Notes: a model not told the origin generated them from the letters alone. A stretch of DNA of 64,000 nt from Aquipuribacter sp. SD81 (GCF_037153975.1 NZ_JBBAYJ010000009.1:62001-126000), one strand, 5' to 3'. Shown: positions 8,425-17,386, counted from the stretch's first letter. Program-made: numbers and translations.

Positions 8425-9297
8425 ATGACCAGCACCACGCCATCCCCGGCGCGGACCACCTCGCTGCCCGTCGACGTCCGCGACCTCACCGTCGACTTCG
8501 GCAAGGGGCCGGTCCTCGACGGCCTCGACCTGCACGTGCCCGCCGGTGAGGTCCACGCCGTGCTCGGGCCGTCCGGGTGCGGCAAGTCGACCCTGCTGCG
8601 CGTCCTCGCCGGCCTGACCCCGCCCACCCGCGGCACCGCGCGCCTCGGCGGGGCCGACGGCAGCGGCAGCAGCGACATCGTCGAGGGCGACGAGCGCGTC
8701 GCCGTCGTCTTCCAGCAGCCGCGGCTGCTGCCGTGGCTCGACCTGCGCGGCAACGTCGCTCTCGGTGCCACCCGCCGCCGCCGGCACGAGCCGGGCGCCG
8801 GGTCGCGCGAGGAGGTCGACGAGCTCCTGCACCGGGTGCACCTCGACGGCTACGGCGACTACCGGCCCGCCTCCGTCAGCGGCGGCATGGCCCAGCGCAC
8901 CGCGCTCGCCCGGGCGCTGCTCGCCCGGCCGGGCGTCCTGCTGCTCGACGAGCCCTTCGCCGCGCTCGACGCCCTCACCCGTCTCACCATGCAGGGCCTC
9001 GTCGACGAGCTCGTCCACGCCGACGGCACGACCGTCGTGCTCGTCACCCACGACGTCGACGAGGCCGTCCGGCTCGCCGACCACATCACGGTGCTCGGGC
9101 GCGCCGGCACCGGGCACGCCACGTACGTGCCGGTCGACCTGCCCCGCCCGCGCGACACCACCGACCCCGAGCAGCTCGCCGCCGCCGCACGCCTCCGGTC
9201 GCGCCTGCTGTCCCTCGTCGGCGTCTCCGACGCCGGCGCGTCCACCTCCCCGCACCACGAGCAGGGTTCCCGGACCCGACAGGAGCACACCCGATGA
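8425..9297 (+). CDS. ABC transporter ATPase, SsuB/TauB type
   Basis: 290-residue ATPase of a nitrate/sulfonate/taurine-type importer. Walker A GPSGCGKST is near residue 48, signature SGGMAQR near 151, Walker B VLLLDEPFAALD near 171, and the switch His follows in VLVTHDVDEA. GGAG at 8414-8417 precedes the ATG. It overlaps the receptor gene by four bases. A SAM riboswitch and a Cys leader upstream point to organosulfur uptake, such as an alkanesulfonate. The true ligand cannot be read from sequence. Confidence 0.93.
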   Translation: MTSTTPSPARTTSLPVDVRDLTVDFGKGPVLDGLDLHVPAGEVHAVLGPSGCGKSTLLRVLAGLTPPTRGTARLGGADGSGSSDIVEGDERVAVVFQQPRLLPWLDLRGNVALGATRRRRHEPGAGSREEVDELLHRVHLDGYGDYRPASVSGGMAQRTALARALLARPGVLLLDEPFAALDALTRLTMQGLVDELVHADGTTVVLVTHDVDEAVRLADHITVLGRAGTGHATYVPVDLPRPRDTTDPEQLAAAARLRSRLLSLVGVSDAGASTSPHHEQGSRTRQEHTR

Positions 9298-10373
9298 GCC
9301 GCCGCACGTCCGTCCCCACCCTCGCCCTCGCCGCCGCGACCGCCCTCGTGCTCGCGGCCTGCGGCTCCGGTTCGGAGGGCGGCGCCGACGCCGACGACGA
9401 CGCCACGGGCGCGGCCGGCGGTGGCGCGAGCGCCGCCGCGGGCGGCGACCTCGGTGTCGACGAGATCCGCCTGGACTGGGCGACGTACAACCCGGCGAGC
9501 CTCGTGCTCAAGGAGCAGGGCTGGGTCGAGGAGGCCGTCGGCGACGACGTCGAGGTCACGTGGGAGTTCTCCGCCGGGTCCGCCCCCGCCAACGAGCTGC
9601 TGCGCGGCGACGTCGTCGACTTCAACTCCACCGCCGGCGCCGCGGCGCTGCTCGCCCGGGCCAACGGCTCCCCGCTGCGCACCGTCGACGTCCTCGCGCA
9701 GCCGGAGTGGTCGGCGATCGTCGTCGGGCCCGACTCCGACATCACGAGCGCCGAGGACCTCGAGGGCCGCACCATCGCGGCGCTGTCCGGGACCGACCCG
9801 TACTTCTTCCTCCTGCAGACGCTCGACTCCGCGGGACTCACGACCGACGACGTGCAGATCGTCGACCTGCCGCACGCCGACGGCCGCCTCGCCCTCAACC
9901 GCGGCGAGGTCGACGCGTGGGCGGGGCTCGACCCGATCATGGCCGACACCGTGGCGAACGAGGGCGCCGAGCTCGTCGTGCGGGAGCCGAGCCGCAACTC
10001 CTACAGCGTGCTCAACGTGCGCGAGGACTTCCTGACCGAGCACCCGGAGGCCGTCGAGCTCGTCCTCACGCAGTACGAGCGCGCGCGGCAGTGGATCCAG
10101 GACAACCCGGAGGAGGCTGTCGAGATCCTCGCGACCGCCGCCGAGATCGAGCCGGAGATCGCCGCGCAGGTGCTCGACGAGCGCACCAACCTCGACATCG
10201 ACCCGGTGCCCGGTGAGGACCTCCGCGCGGTGCTCGAGCGGATCGTGCCTATCGTCGTCGACGGCGGTCAGGTCGGCAGCCAGGAGGACGCGGAGACGGC
10301 GCTCGAGGAGCTCTTCGCGCCGGAGCCCGCGACCGCGGCCGTCGAGTCGGCCGGGACGGAGACCGAGGGATGA
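9294..10373 (+). CDS. ABC substrate-binding lipoprotein, SsuA/NMT1-like
   Basis: 359-residue receptor for the importer. The ATG at 9294 overlaps the ATPase stop (ATGA) and gives a proper lipoprotein signal ending in LVLAAC, so the protein is anchored outside the membrane. Conserved receptor features are DWATYNPASLVLKEQGW, then DVVDFNSTAGAAALLARANG, and LALNRGEVDAWAGLDP. No desulfonating monooxygenase is adjacent, so the imported compound must be handled by genes elsewhere. Confidence 0.9.
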   Translation: MSRRTSVPTLALAAATALVLAACGSGSEGGADADDDATGAAGGGASAAAGGDLGVDEIRLDWATYNPASLVLKEQGWVEEAVGDDVEVTWEFSAGSAPANELLRGDVVDFNSTAGAAALLARANGSPLRTVDVLAQPEWSAIVVGPDSDITSAEDLEGRTIAALSGTDPYFFLLQTLDSAGLTTDDVQIVDLPHADGRLALNRGEVDAWAGLDPIMADTVANEGAELVVREPSRNSYSVLNVREDFLTEHPEAVELVLTQYERARQWIQDNPEEAVEILATAAEIEPEIAAQVLDERTNLDIDPVPGEDLRAVLERIVPIVVDGGQVGSQEDAETALEELFAPEPATAAVESAGTETEG

Positions 10374-11266
10374 GCCTGACGACCGACGAGCGGGTGGCCC
10401 TGCAGCGCGGGGCCGGGACGGACCTCGTCGCGCCCAGCGGGTACCAGGACGTGCCGGGCGGGGAGCGGCCGGAGGTCGCACCCCCCGCGGGCCCGCGCCG
10501 CCGGGGGTGGCGGCCCCGCGGTGTCGTCGACGTGCTCCTCGCCCTCGTGCTGCCCGTGGCCCTCCTCGCGGCGTGGCAGCTCGCGGTGCAGGCCGGGGTG
10601 CTGGAGGAGAGCCGCTTCTCCTCCCCGGGAGCGGTGCTGTCCGCGCTCGTGGAGTACGCCGCCTCGGGGCGGCTGTGGCCCAACCTCGGCGTGAGCCTGC
10701 AGCGGGTGCTGCTCGGCTTCACCCTCGGCTCGCTCGCCGCCCTCGTCGTCGGGGTGCTCGTCGCGCTCAGTCGCACCGCCGACCGGGTGCTGTCCCCGCT
10801 GCTGTCGGCGGTCCGGGCCGTGCCGTCGCTGGCGTGGGTGTCGGTGCTCATCATCTGGTGGGGCATCGGCGAGGAGCCCAAGGTCGGCCTCGTCGCGATC
10901 GGGGCCTTCTTCCCCGTCCTCGCCACCCTCGTCGCCGGGTTCCGGCAGGTCGACACCGGCCTGCTCGAGGTCGCCCAGGCGTACGGGCTGTCGTGGCGGC
11001 AGCGGGTGACGACCGTCCTGCTGCCCTCGGCGGCGCCGTCGCTGCTGGCCGGCGCGCGGCTCGGGCTCAACCAGGCGTGGCTGTTCCTCGTGGCGGCCGA
11101 GCTGCTCGGCGCGACCGAGGGCCTCGGCTGGCAGCTGCAGAACGCGCAGCGCAACGGCCAGGTCGAGCTCGTCCTCGCGACCATCGTGCTGTTCGCCGTC
11201 ATCGGCAAGGCGACCGACGGCCTGCTCGCGGTCGTCGAGCGGCGGGTGCTCGCCCGGCTCCGCTGA
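10370..11266 (+). CDS. ABC transporter permease, SsuC/TauC type
   Basis: 298-residue membrane subunit with about six hydrophobic segments after a charged cytoplasmic N-terminus of some 50 residues. The EAA-type loop that docks the ATPase reads EVAQAYGLSWRQRVTTVLLP around residues 203-222. The ATG overlaps the receptor stop by four bases, completing a tightly coupled three-gene operon. Confidence 0.93.
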   Translation: MSLTTDERVALQRGAGTDLVAPSGYQDVPGGERPEVAPPAGPRRRGWRPRGVVDVLLALVLPVALLAAWQLAVQAGVLEESRFSSPGAVLSALVEYAASGRLWPNLGVSLQRVLLGFTLGSLAALVVGVLVALSRTADRVLSPLLSAVRAVPSLAWVSVLIIWWGIGEEPKVGLVAIGAFFPVLATLVAGFRQVDTGLLEVAQAYGLSWRQRVTTVLLPSAAPSLLAGARLGLNQAWLFLVAAELLGATEGLGWQLQNAQRNGQVELVLATIVLFAVIGKATDGLLAVVERRVLARLR

Positions 11267-11333
11267 CGTCCGCGCCGTGCGGGCGCCCACGTCTCGACGT
11301 GCCGGACGGCGGCCGTGTCGTCACGATACGGAC

Positions 11334-11492
11334 ATGCGGAGCACAGGAGCTGTCGTGGTGGGTGCCCTCGTCCTCGCCGCCGGTCTCGCCGGCTGCTCGG
11401 ACGCCGGTGAGGTTCCCGAGACGCCCGGGATCACGGCGACCATCGAGCCGCCGGGCGCCTCGGTGGCGACCGACGTCGCCACCGACGGCTGA
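11334..11492 (+). CDS. small secreted lipoprotein, 52 aa
   Basis: A short protein whose N-terminus is a lipoprotein signal (MRSTGAVVVGALVLAAGLAG then Cys). It is followed by about 30 residues rich in Glu, Pro, Thr and Ala. The ATG at 11334 is chosen because earlier in-frame starts add an arginine-rich stretch that would spoil the signal. I do not recognise the mature part. Its stop is only 18 bases from the convergent oxidase gene. Confidence 0.6.
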   Translation: MRSTGAVVVGALVLAAGLAGCSDAGEVPETPGITATIEPPGASVATDVATDG

Positions 11493-11510
11493 CGCCGGGC
11501 CGGGGGCGCC

Positions 11511-12797
11511 TCAGCCGAGGTAGGCCTCGGTGAAGGCGTTGCCCATGACGCCGCGCGGGTCCAGCTCCGCCCGCAGCCGGCGGAGGTCCGCCATGCGCGG
11601 GTAGAGCGCCGCCACCTGCTCGGGCGCGGCCGTGAACACCTTGCCCCAGTGCGGGCGGGCCCCGAAGGGGGCGAGGGCCTCGTCGAGGGCGGCCACCACC
11701 GGGCGCACGCGCCCGGTGTCGCCCACCCACGTGAAGTGCAGCGCGAGGCTGTCGCGTCCCTCGGCCATGCTCAGCCACAGCGTGTCGGCGCCGATGCTCC
11801 GGATCTCGCTCACGAGCAGCACCTCGCGCACGCGCTCGGCCAGCGCGCCCACCGCGCGCAGCGCCGCCGGGCCGGCCGCGCGCGGCACCAGCCACTCCGA
11901 CTGCAGCTCGTCGCCCGCGCTCGGCGTGTGCTCGAGGCGGAAGTGCGGCAGCCGGGCGTACCAGGGCCCCGGCACGCCGAGCTGCTCGGTGCAGTGCTCG
12001 ACCGGCTGGCCGGGCACCGGGTGGCGGGGACCGTCGGCGGCGCGGGTGCCGAGCCAGCCGGTCGGCAGCGGTCTGCTGCCCACGTCCTGCTTGCACCACA
12101 CCGACGCGGTGCGGTCGGGGCCCCACGTCGTGAAGACGCTGACGGAACGACCCGCGGCCATCACCTCGGCCAGCACCCGCCCCTCGTCCCCGGAGCCGTC
12201 GGAGCCGTCGAGCGCGTCGAGGGACAGGCCCTCGTGGACCGTCTGCACCATGTCGTAGGCCGGGACGGTCTCCAGCTCCAGCGACGTCACGACCCCGAGC
12301 GAGCCGAGCGCGACCACCGCGCCGTCGAAGTCCTCGTCGCCGCGCGCGAGGCGGCGGGACGCGCCGTCGGGGGTGAGGAGCTCCACGGCGACGACGGACC
12401 GGGCCAGCGTCCCGTTGCCGTCGCCGGAGCCGTGCGTGCCGGTGGCCGCCGCACCCGCGATGCAGATGTGCGGCAGCGAGCCTGTCGTCGGCAGGGCCCG
12501 GCCGGCGGCGTGCAGCCGCTCGACGACGTCGCCGTAGCGGAGGCCGGCCGCGACCCGCACGACGCCGCTCGCGGTGTCGACCTCGACCTCGGGCGGCATG
12601 GCGTCGAGCACGACGTGCACGCCGTCGGTGTCGGCGACGGTCGAGAAGGAGTGCCCGCTGCCGAGCACGCGCAGCCGGTCCGCACCCGCGACCACGTCGC
12701 GGAGCTCCTCGACCGTCGTCGGGCGCGCCACCTCGCGGGCGGAGAACGTGATGTTGCCGGCCCAGTTCCGGGCGGCGGGGACGGCGGTCTGCTGCAC
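11511..12797 (-). CDS. FAD-linked oxidase, D-arabinono-1,4-lactone oxidase family
   Basis: 428-residue flavoprotein of the vanillyl-alcohol-oxidase fold. The FAD-binding segment contains LGSGHSFS, where the His is the usual covalent flavin site in aldonolactone oxidases, then CIAGAAATGTHGSG. The C-terminal HWGKVFTA and LDPRGVMGNAF match the family end. It likely oxidises an aldono- or gulono-lactone or a related polyol. The frame is open much further upstream, but GTG 12797 gives the family's normal length and has CACAAT exactly six bases upstream, suggesting a leaderless transcript. Confidence 0.88.
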   Translation of the reverse strand: MQQTAVPAARNWAGNITFSAREVARPTTVEELRDVVAGADRLRVLGSGHSFSTVADTDGVHVVLDAMPPEVEVDTASGVVRVAAGLRYGDVVERLHAAGRALPTTGSLPHICIAGAAATGTHGSGDGNGTLARSVVAVELLTPDGASRRLARGDEDFDGAVVALGSLGVVTSLELETVPAYDMVQTVHEGLSLDALDGSDGSGDEGRVLAEVMAAGRSVSVFTTWGPDRTASVWCKQDVGSRPLPTGWLGTRAADGPRHPVPGQPVEHCTEQLGVPGPWYARLPHFRLEHTPSAGDELQSEWLVPRAAGPAALRAVGALAERVREVLLVSEIRSIGADTLWLSMAEGRDSLALHFTWVGDTGRVRPVVAALDEALAPFGARPHWGKVFTAAPEQVAALYPRMADLRRLRAELDPRGVMGNAFTEAYLG

Positions 12798-12911
12798 CCG
12801 GGCATTGTGCCCCGCGCGCCCGGGGGCACTCCCGGCGAACCGCCTCCGAGCGGGCCCGGCGGGACCTACCGTGCAGCGGGGCGGCAGGTGGCCGCGCCGG
12901 GAGGGGACGGC

Positions 12912-13676
12912 ATGAGCAGGACGGCACGCGCGGCGACGGGGGCGGCCCTCGTGGGCGTCCTCCTGCTCGTCGCGGCGGTGGCGGCGGTCGTCGCCGCCAC
13001 CGCGGGCTCGGGCCCCGGCGGGGCGTGGGCCGACCCCTTCTTCCTCGAGGAGGACCTGTCGGCGACCGCGGAGGCAGAGGTGCTCGACGTCGACGAGGGG
13101 GACGACTGGGTCGACGTGCGCTGGACGACCGAGGACGACGAGACCGTCGTGACCGGGCTGGACTGGTCGTGGTCGAGCACGCTGCCCGAGGTCGGCGACT
13201 CGGTGACGGTCGTGTACGACCCGGCCGACCCCGAGTGGAGCTCCTACGCCGCCGAGGACCCCTGGGTCGAGCTGCCGAGCCCGGCGGACGAGGTACCGGA
13301 CGCGTCCTCCGCCGATGTCACGGCCGCGGCGGCCGGTGTCGTGCGGGCCGCGGGCTGGACCGCGCTCGGCGCCCTCGGCGCCGCCGTGCTCGCCGCCCTC
13401 GTCACCGTCGTGGCGGTGGTCCGCGCGCCCGCTGCGCCCAGGCCCCCGAGCGGACCGGTGACGGTCGCGCCCGGCTGGGCGCCGCCCGGGCCCTGGCCCC
13501 CCGCCCCGCCGCACCCCGGCCCCGGTCCGCACCCTGCCGGGCACCAGGCCGCTCAGCCGGCCGCTCACCCGGTCGCCCAACCCGCCGCGTACCCGCAGCC
13601 GACCGGGTACCCGCGGCCGGGGCCGTCGTCCGCGCCGCCCGCGGACCGCCCGGGCGGCTGGCCCTCGCCCGGCTGA
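12912..13676 (+). CDS. DUF3592-like membrane protein with proline-rich tail
   Basis: 254 residues. A first transmembrane segment covers about residues 10-30. An extracytoplasmic beta-rich domain follows with the DUF3592 pattern (VDVRWTTEDDE, VGDSVTVVYDPADPEW). A second membrane segment lies near 140-165, and the Pro/Ala/Gln-rich cytoplasmic tail repeats AHP, AYP and GYP motifs. The ATG at 12912 has GAGGGGACG upstream. It is transcribed away from the lactone oxidase. No enzymatic function is known for the family. Confidence 0.78.
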   Translation: MSRTARAATGAALVGVLLLVAAVAAVVAATAGSGPGGAWADPFFLEEDLSATAEAEVLDVDEGDDWVDVRWTTEDDETVVTGLDWSWSSTLPEVGDSVTVVYDPADPEWSSYAAEDPWVELPSPADEVPDASSADVTAAAAGVVRAAGWTALGALGAAVLAALVTVVAVVRAPAAPRPPSGPVTVAPGWAPPGPWPPAPPHPGPGPHPAGHQAAQPAAHPVAQPAAYPQPTGYPRPGPSSAPPADRPGGWPSPG

Positions 13677-13751
13677 GCCACCTCGCCGGTCGCGACGCTG
13701 CTCGACCGCGCCGACGCGACGTCCGGCGCGGGTCGTGCGACGGTGTCGGGT

Positions 13752-14306
13752 ATGCGGTTGCTGTCCCGTGCTCGTTCCCGTGACGTCTCGCGTGCCGCCG
13801 CGTCGGCGGTCGCCCTCCTGCTGACGGGGGGACTGCTCGCCGGGTGCGGCGGCTACGGCGCGCGGGAGGACCTCGTCATGGAGGGCGACGAGGGCGGCGT
13901 CACCGCGGGGCAGGCGCCCGAGCCCACCGGTACCGACAGCGACGCGCCGGCCGTCGGGGTGCTGCCGCAGGACCTGCAGACCGCGGACGTCCCCGAGGAC
14001 TGCCTCGCCGTCGTCGACTCCGCCGAGGAGACGCCCGTCGACGAGGGCCAGCCGTGGGAGGACCTCTACCCGGCCTTCGAGGTGTGCACGACCGTCGAGG
14101 ACTTCCGGCAGGCCGTGTCCGCCCAGGGCGACCTGCTCGACGGCAACGACCCGGTCGAGTTCGTCGTCACGACGTGCGACAACGAGCCCGCCGTCGTCGA
14201 CACCGTGCTGTGCGCCGCCGTCCTCGGCGAGGGCGACTCCTACATCTCGGGCGAGGACGACGGTGAGGACGACGGCGCCGGGAGCACGGCCGAGCCGACC
14301 GGCTGA
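13752..14306 (+). CDS. putative secreted lipoprotein, 184 aa
   Basis: The N-terminus has basic residues, then a hydrophobic run ending in LLAGC, a lipobox. The mature protein is acidic, with four further Cys residues in the central part (EDCLAVV, EVCTTVED, TTCDNEP, TVLCAAV) that could form two disulfides. I do not recognise the family. A GTG three codons earlier (13743) is an equally possible start. The stop lies eight bases from the convergent sigma factor gene. Confidence 0.7.
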   Translation: MRLLSRARSRDVSRAAASAVALLLTGGLLAGCGGYGAREDLVMEGDEGGVTAGQAPEPTGTDSDAPAVGVLPQDLQTADVPEDCLAVVDSAEETPVDEGQPWEDLYPAFEVCTTVEDFRQAVSAQGDLLDGNDPVEFVVTTCDNEPAVVDTVLCAAVLGEGDSYISGEDDGEDDGAGSTAEPTG

Positions 14307-14314
14307 GCCCGCCC

Positions 14315-15595
14315 TCAGCCCCCTCCCAGCCCGTCACGGCGGGCGAGGAGGAACGCTCGCTCGGACGTGTTCGCGGTGAGCCGGGCCGCGCGGTCGTAGG
14401 CGTCGCGGGCCTCGGCCGGGCGTCCCAGCGCCGCGAGCAGGTGGCCCCGGACCGCGTGCAGGTACGGGTAGTCCTCCGGCGCACCGGCCCCGTCGACCGC
14501 GTCGAGGGCCGCCGCGGGACCCGCGACCTGCGCCAGCGCGACCGCCCGGTTGAGGGCGACGACCGGCGTCGGCCACGCCTGCAGCAGCAGGTCGTACAGC
14601 GCGAGCACCTCGTGCCAGTCGGTGTCCTCGTAGGAGGGGGCCGTCGCGTGGCACCCGGCGACGGCGGCCTGCAGCGTGAAGCGACCGGGGCGGCCCCGCC
14701 GCAGCGCTCGGCGCACGAGGGCGTCGGCCTCCGCGATCGTCGCGGTGTCCCACGTCGACCGGTCCTGCTCGGCCAGGAGCAGCAGCCGGCCGCTGCCGGC
14801 GTGACGGCCGTCCCGCCGCGCCCACGCGAACAGGGCGAGCGCGTGCACGGCGAGCACCTCGGCCTCGTCGGGCATGAGCGCGACGAGCGCGCCGGTCAGC
14901 TCCCGCGCCCGCAGCAGCAGGTCCTCGCGGACGACGCCGTCGCCGACCGGGGCGGTGTGCCCGGCCGTCACGAGCAGGTGGACGACGGTGAGGACGGCGT
15001 CGAGGCGACCGGGCAGCTCCGCCCCGCTCGGCACCCGGAAGGGGATGCCGGCCGAGGCGATCTTCTTCTTCGCGCGGGTGATGCGTGCGGCCGCGGTCGG
15101 CGGCGGCACGAGCAGCAGCCGGGCGACCTCGTCGGTGCGCAGGCCGCAGACGAGCCGTGCGGTGAGCGCGACCTGCGACTCCCGGGCGAGCGCCGGGTGG
15201 CAGCAGGTGAACAGCAGGCGGAGCAGGTCGCTGCCGAACACGGCGGGCACCTCCCGTCCGGCCTCGCGGTCGACGCGCTCCGCGGCCTCGTCGAACCCCC
15301 GCTCGGCGTCCTCGCGCGGCGCGTCGTCGACGACGAGAAGCGGCAGCCGCCGGGTCAGGCCGTCGCGACGGCGCAGCTGGTCGAGCGCCCGCCGGCGGGC
15401 GGCCGTGACGAGCCAGCCGGTGGGGTTGCCCGGCACCCCGTCGCGCGGCCAGCGCTCGGCCGCCTGGGCGAAGGCCTCGGCGGCGGAGTCCTCGGCGAGG
15501 TCGAGGTCGCGGACGGTGCGGGCGACGGCGCCGACGACGCCCGCCCAGGCGCCGCGGTGGGCGCGGGCGAGGGCGTCGTCGGCCGCCGTCGGCAC
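14315..15595 (-). CDS. ECF-type sigma factor, ECF42-like with C-terminal helical extension
   Basis: 426 residues, about twice the size of a plain ECF sigma factor. Region 2 lies near residues 10-80 (EDSAAEAFAQAAERW, GWLVTAARRRALDQLRRR). Region 4 lies near 135-190, with RTDEVARLLLVPPPTAAARI as the helix-turn-helix. The remaining 230 residues form a TPR-like helical domain containing WPTPVVALNRAVALAQV, which marks the ECF42 group. ECF42 factors are typically linked to DGPF proteins, and one lies immediately upstream. No anti-sigma factor is adjacent, as is usual for this group. Confidence 0.88.
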   Translation of the reverse strand: MPTAADDALARAHRGAWAGVVGAVARTVRDLDLAEDSAAEAFAQAAERWPRDGVPGNPTGWLVTAARRRALDQLRRRDGLTRRLPLLVVDDAPREDAERGFDEAAERVDREAGREVPAVFGSDLLRLLFTCCHPALARESQVALTARLVCGLRTDEVARLLLVPPPTAAARITRAKKKIASAGIPFRVPSGAELPGRLDAVLTVVHLLVTAGHTAPVGDGVVREDLLLRARELTGALVALMPDEAEVLAVHALALFAWARRDGRHAGSGRLLLLAEQDRSTWDTATIAEADALVRRALRRGRPGRFTLQAAVAGCHATAPSYEDTDWHEVLALYDLLLQAWPTPVVALNRAVALAQVAGPAAALDAVDGAGAPEDYPYLHAVRGHLLAALGRPAEARDAYDRAARLTANTSERAFLLARRDGLGGG

Positions 15596-15633
15596 GCTGT
15601 GCTCGGGTCCTCCGGTGGTGGTCGGGTCGCGGC

Positions 15634-15975
15634 TCAGCCGAAGGTCATGACGGGCCGCACCTCGACCCCGCCCTCGCCGGCGGGGCACAGCCGCGCGATC
15701 TCGACGGCGTGGTCGAGGTCGCGTGCCTCGATGACGTAGAACCCGCCGAGGGCCTCCTTCGTCTCCATGAAGGGCCCGTCGCTCAGCTCGCCGCCGCGGA
15801 TGCTGGTCGCCGTCGTGCTGAGGTGCAGCGCCTCACCGGACACGATGCTGCCACCGTGCTCGACGACGGCCCGGCTGAAGGCGTCGTGCTCGGCCATGGA
15901 CGCCTGCCACTGCTCGGGGGTGGCGTCGGCCCAGTAGGACTCGTCGTCGTAGATCAGGACCAGGTACCTCGACAT
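15634..15975 (-). CDS. DGPF/YCII-related protein
   Basis: 113-residue YCII-fold protein with the diagnostic LSDGPFMETKEALGGFYVIEA region near residue 65, including the DGPF motif. ATG 15975 follows GAGGAG. It is 38 bases upstream of the ECF42 sigma factor gene in the same direction, the known genomic pairing for that sigma group. DGPF proteins are thought to be targets or partners of the sigma factor; their chemistry is not established. Confidence 0.88.
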   Translation of the reverse strand: MSRYLVLIYDDESYWADATPEQWQASMAEHDAFSRAVVEHGGSIVSGEALHLSTTATSIRGGELSDGPFMETKEALGGFYVIEARDLDHAVEIARLCPAGEGGVEVRPVMTFG

Positions 15976-16063
15976 GGTGTGCTCCTCGTTCGTCGAAGGT
16001 CGGACGGGTGGCTTGACACCTACCTGTCGGACGGGACACCGCGCAATCGACAGCCCGGGCGGG

Positions 16064-17149
16064 TCAGTCCGCCACCCGGTTGCCGTGCTCGTCCCAGTGC
16101 GCGGCCACCTTCTTGCTCGGCTGCACCCGCGGCGGCTCGCCCGGCATCTTCGGGTAGTCGGGCGGGAAGTTGAGCTCCCCGCCGGGCAGGGTCTCCCACA
16201 GCTCCAGCAGCGGGTCGAGGTCGAAGGCCTCGTCGTCCATGCCCGCCCACGGGTCGCCGTGCTCGGCGAGCAGCGCCGGGACGGTCGTGAGGTTGAGCTC
16301 GGCCGGGTCCGCCAGCGCCGCCAGGCGCTCCCACGTGAGCGGGGTGCTGACGGGCGCGCCGGGCCGCGCACGCAGGCTCCACGCGCTCGCGATCGTGCGG
16401 TCGCGGTTGTTCTGGTTGTAGTCGAGGAACACGCGCTCGCCGCGCTCCTCCTTCCACCACGCCGTCGTCACCTGGTCGTCGCGGCGCTCGAGCTCCCGGC
16501 CGAGGCCGATGGCCGCGTGGCGGACGTCCTCGAAGCTCCATCGAGGCCGGATGCGGACGTAGACGTGCACGCCGCGGTTGCCGCTGGTCTTGCAGTACCC
16601 GCGCAGCCCGAGCTCGGCGAGCAGGTCGCGGGTCAGCAGCGCCACGCGGCGCGCGTCGGCGAACCCGGTGCCGGGCTGCGGGTCGAGGTCGAGCCGGAGC
16701 TCGTCCGGGTGGTCGACGTCGGGGCGTCGCACCGGCCACGGGTGGAACGTGAGCGCGCCCATCTGGGCCGCCCACACGAGCGAGGCGACGGAGGTCGGGC
16801 ACAGCTCGTCGGCAGTGCGCCCGCTGGGGAAGGTGATCCTGACCGTCTCGATGTGCTCGGGCGCCCCCTTCGGCAGCCGCTTCTGGTAGAAGCCGTCGCC
16901 CTCGCGGTCCTGGGGGCCGGTGGCCAGGCGCATGCCCTCGCGCCACCCGTCCGGCCAGCGCTCCATCGCCGTCGGTCGGTCGCGGACGGTGCCGAGCATC
17001 GTCTCGCCGATCGTCGCGAAGTACTGGCAGACGTCGAGCTTGGTGACGGCGGGCGTGCGCTCGGTCGCCTCGTAGACCACGCGGTCCGGGCTCGTGACCC
17101 GCACCTCGTGCTCGCCTGCCTGCACCGTCGCGGCCGGGGCCTTCGCCAT
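16064..17149 (-). CDS. LigD-type polymerase/primase domain protein (NHEJ)
   Basis: 361-residue stand-alone polymerase domain of the LigD family, an archaeo-eukaryotic primase-like enzyme that fills gaps at double-strand breaks. Matching segments are LDVCQYFATIGETML, the RLDLDPQPG motif carrying the metal-binding Asp pair near residue 136, GVHVYVRIRP, and FLDYNQNNRDRTIASAWSLR. ATG 17149 is used; a TTG three codons earlier is possible. It is divergent from the LigC-like ligase. Ku is not in the window. Confidence 0.9.
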   Translation of the reverse strand: MAKAPAATVQAGEHEVRVTSPDRVVYEATERTPAVTKLDVCQYFATIGETMLGTVRDRPTAMERWPDGWREGMRLATGPQDREGDGFYQKRLPKGAPEHIETVRITFPSGRTADELCPTSVASLVWAAQMGALTFHPWPVRRPDVDHPDELRLDLDPQPGTGFADARRVALLTRDLLAELGLRGYCKTSGNRGVHVYVRIRPRWSFEDVRHAAIGLGRELERRDDQVTTAWWKEERGERVFLDYNQNNRDRTIASAWSLRARPGAPVSTPLTWERLAALADPAELNLTTVPALLAEHGDPWAGMDDEAFDLDPLLELWETLPGGELNFPPDYPKMPGEPPRVQPSKKVAAHWDEHGNRVAD

Positions 17150-17171
17150 GGGCCACAACCTAGGCGCGTTG

Positions 17172-17323
17172 GTCCGCGTTCGTGCAGACCTACGCCGCGT
17201 ACGTCTGCGTTCCTGTCGAGCTACGCCGCGTACGTCTGCGTTCGTGCAGACCTACGCCGCGTACGTCTGCGTTCCCGTCGAGCTGCGTCGCGTACGTCTG
17301 CGTTCGTGCAGACCTACGCCGCG
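17172..17323. repeat. 31-bp tandem repeat array A (about 5 units)
   Basis: Units start at 17172, 17203, 17234, 17265 and 17296, an exact 31-base period; the last copy is cut short near 17323. Each unit has two parts. The first is either GTCTGCGTTCGTGCAGAC (an inverted repeat GTCTGC/GCAGAC) or GTCTGCGTTCCTGTCGAG, and the two versions alternate. The second is close to GTACGCCGCGTAC, a perfect palindrome around a central C. The array lies in the gap between the divergent LigD-polymerase and ligase genes. The period is not a multiple of three, so the array is not coding. Confidence 0.9.
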
Positions 17324-17386
17324 GATTACGGCGCGGGGGCGGGAGCGCGGACCACCCGCGGACGGCAGGAGCGCGGAGGGGAAGCG

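Noticed and set aside
11649-12911. Upstream in-frame extension of the DUF3592 gene
   Set aside because: The extension is antisense to the lactone oxidase, and the ATG at 12912 has a good ribosome site and a proper membrane N-terminus.
17172-17323. 31-bp repeats as a CRISPR array
   Set aside because: The entire 31-base period is conserved, no unique spacers separate the copies, and no cas genes are present.
17164-17340. Peptide-coding potential of the repeat array
   Set aside because: The period of 31 shifts the frame every unit; the QTYAAYVCV-like repeats seen in translation are an artefact.
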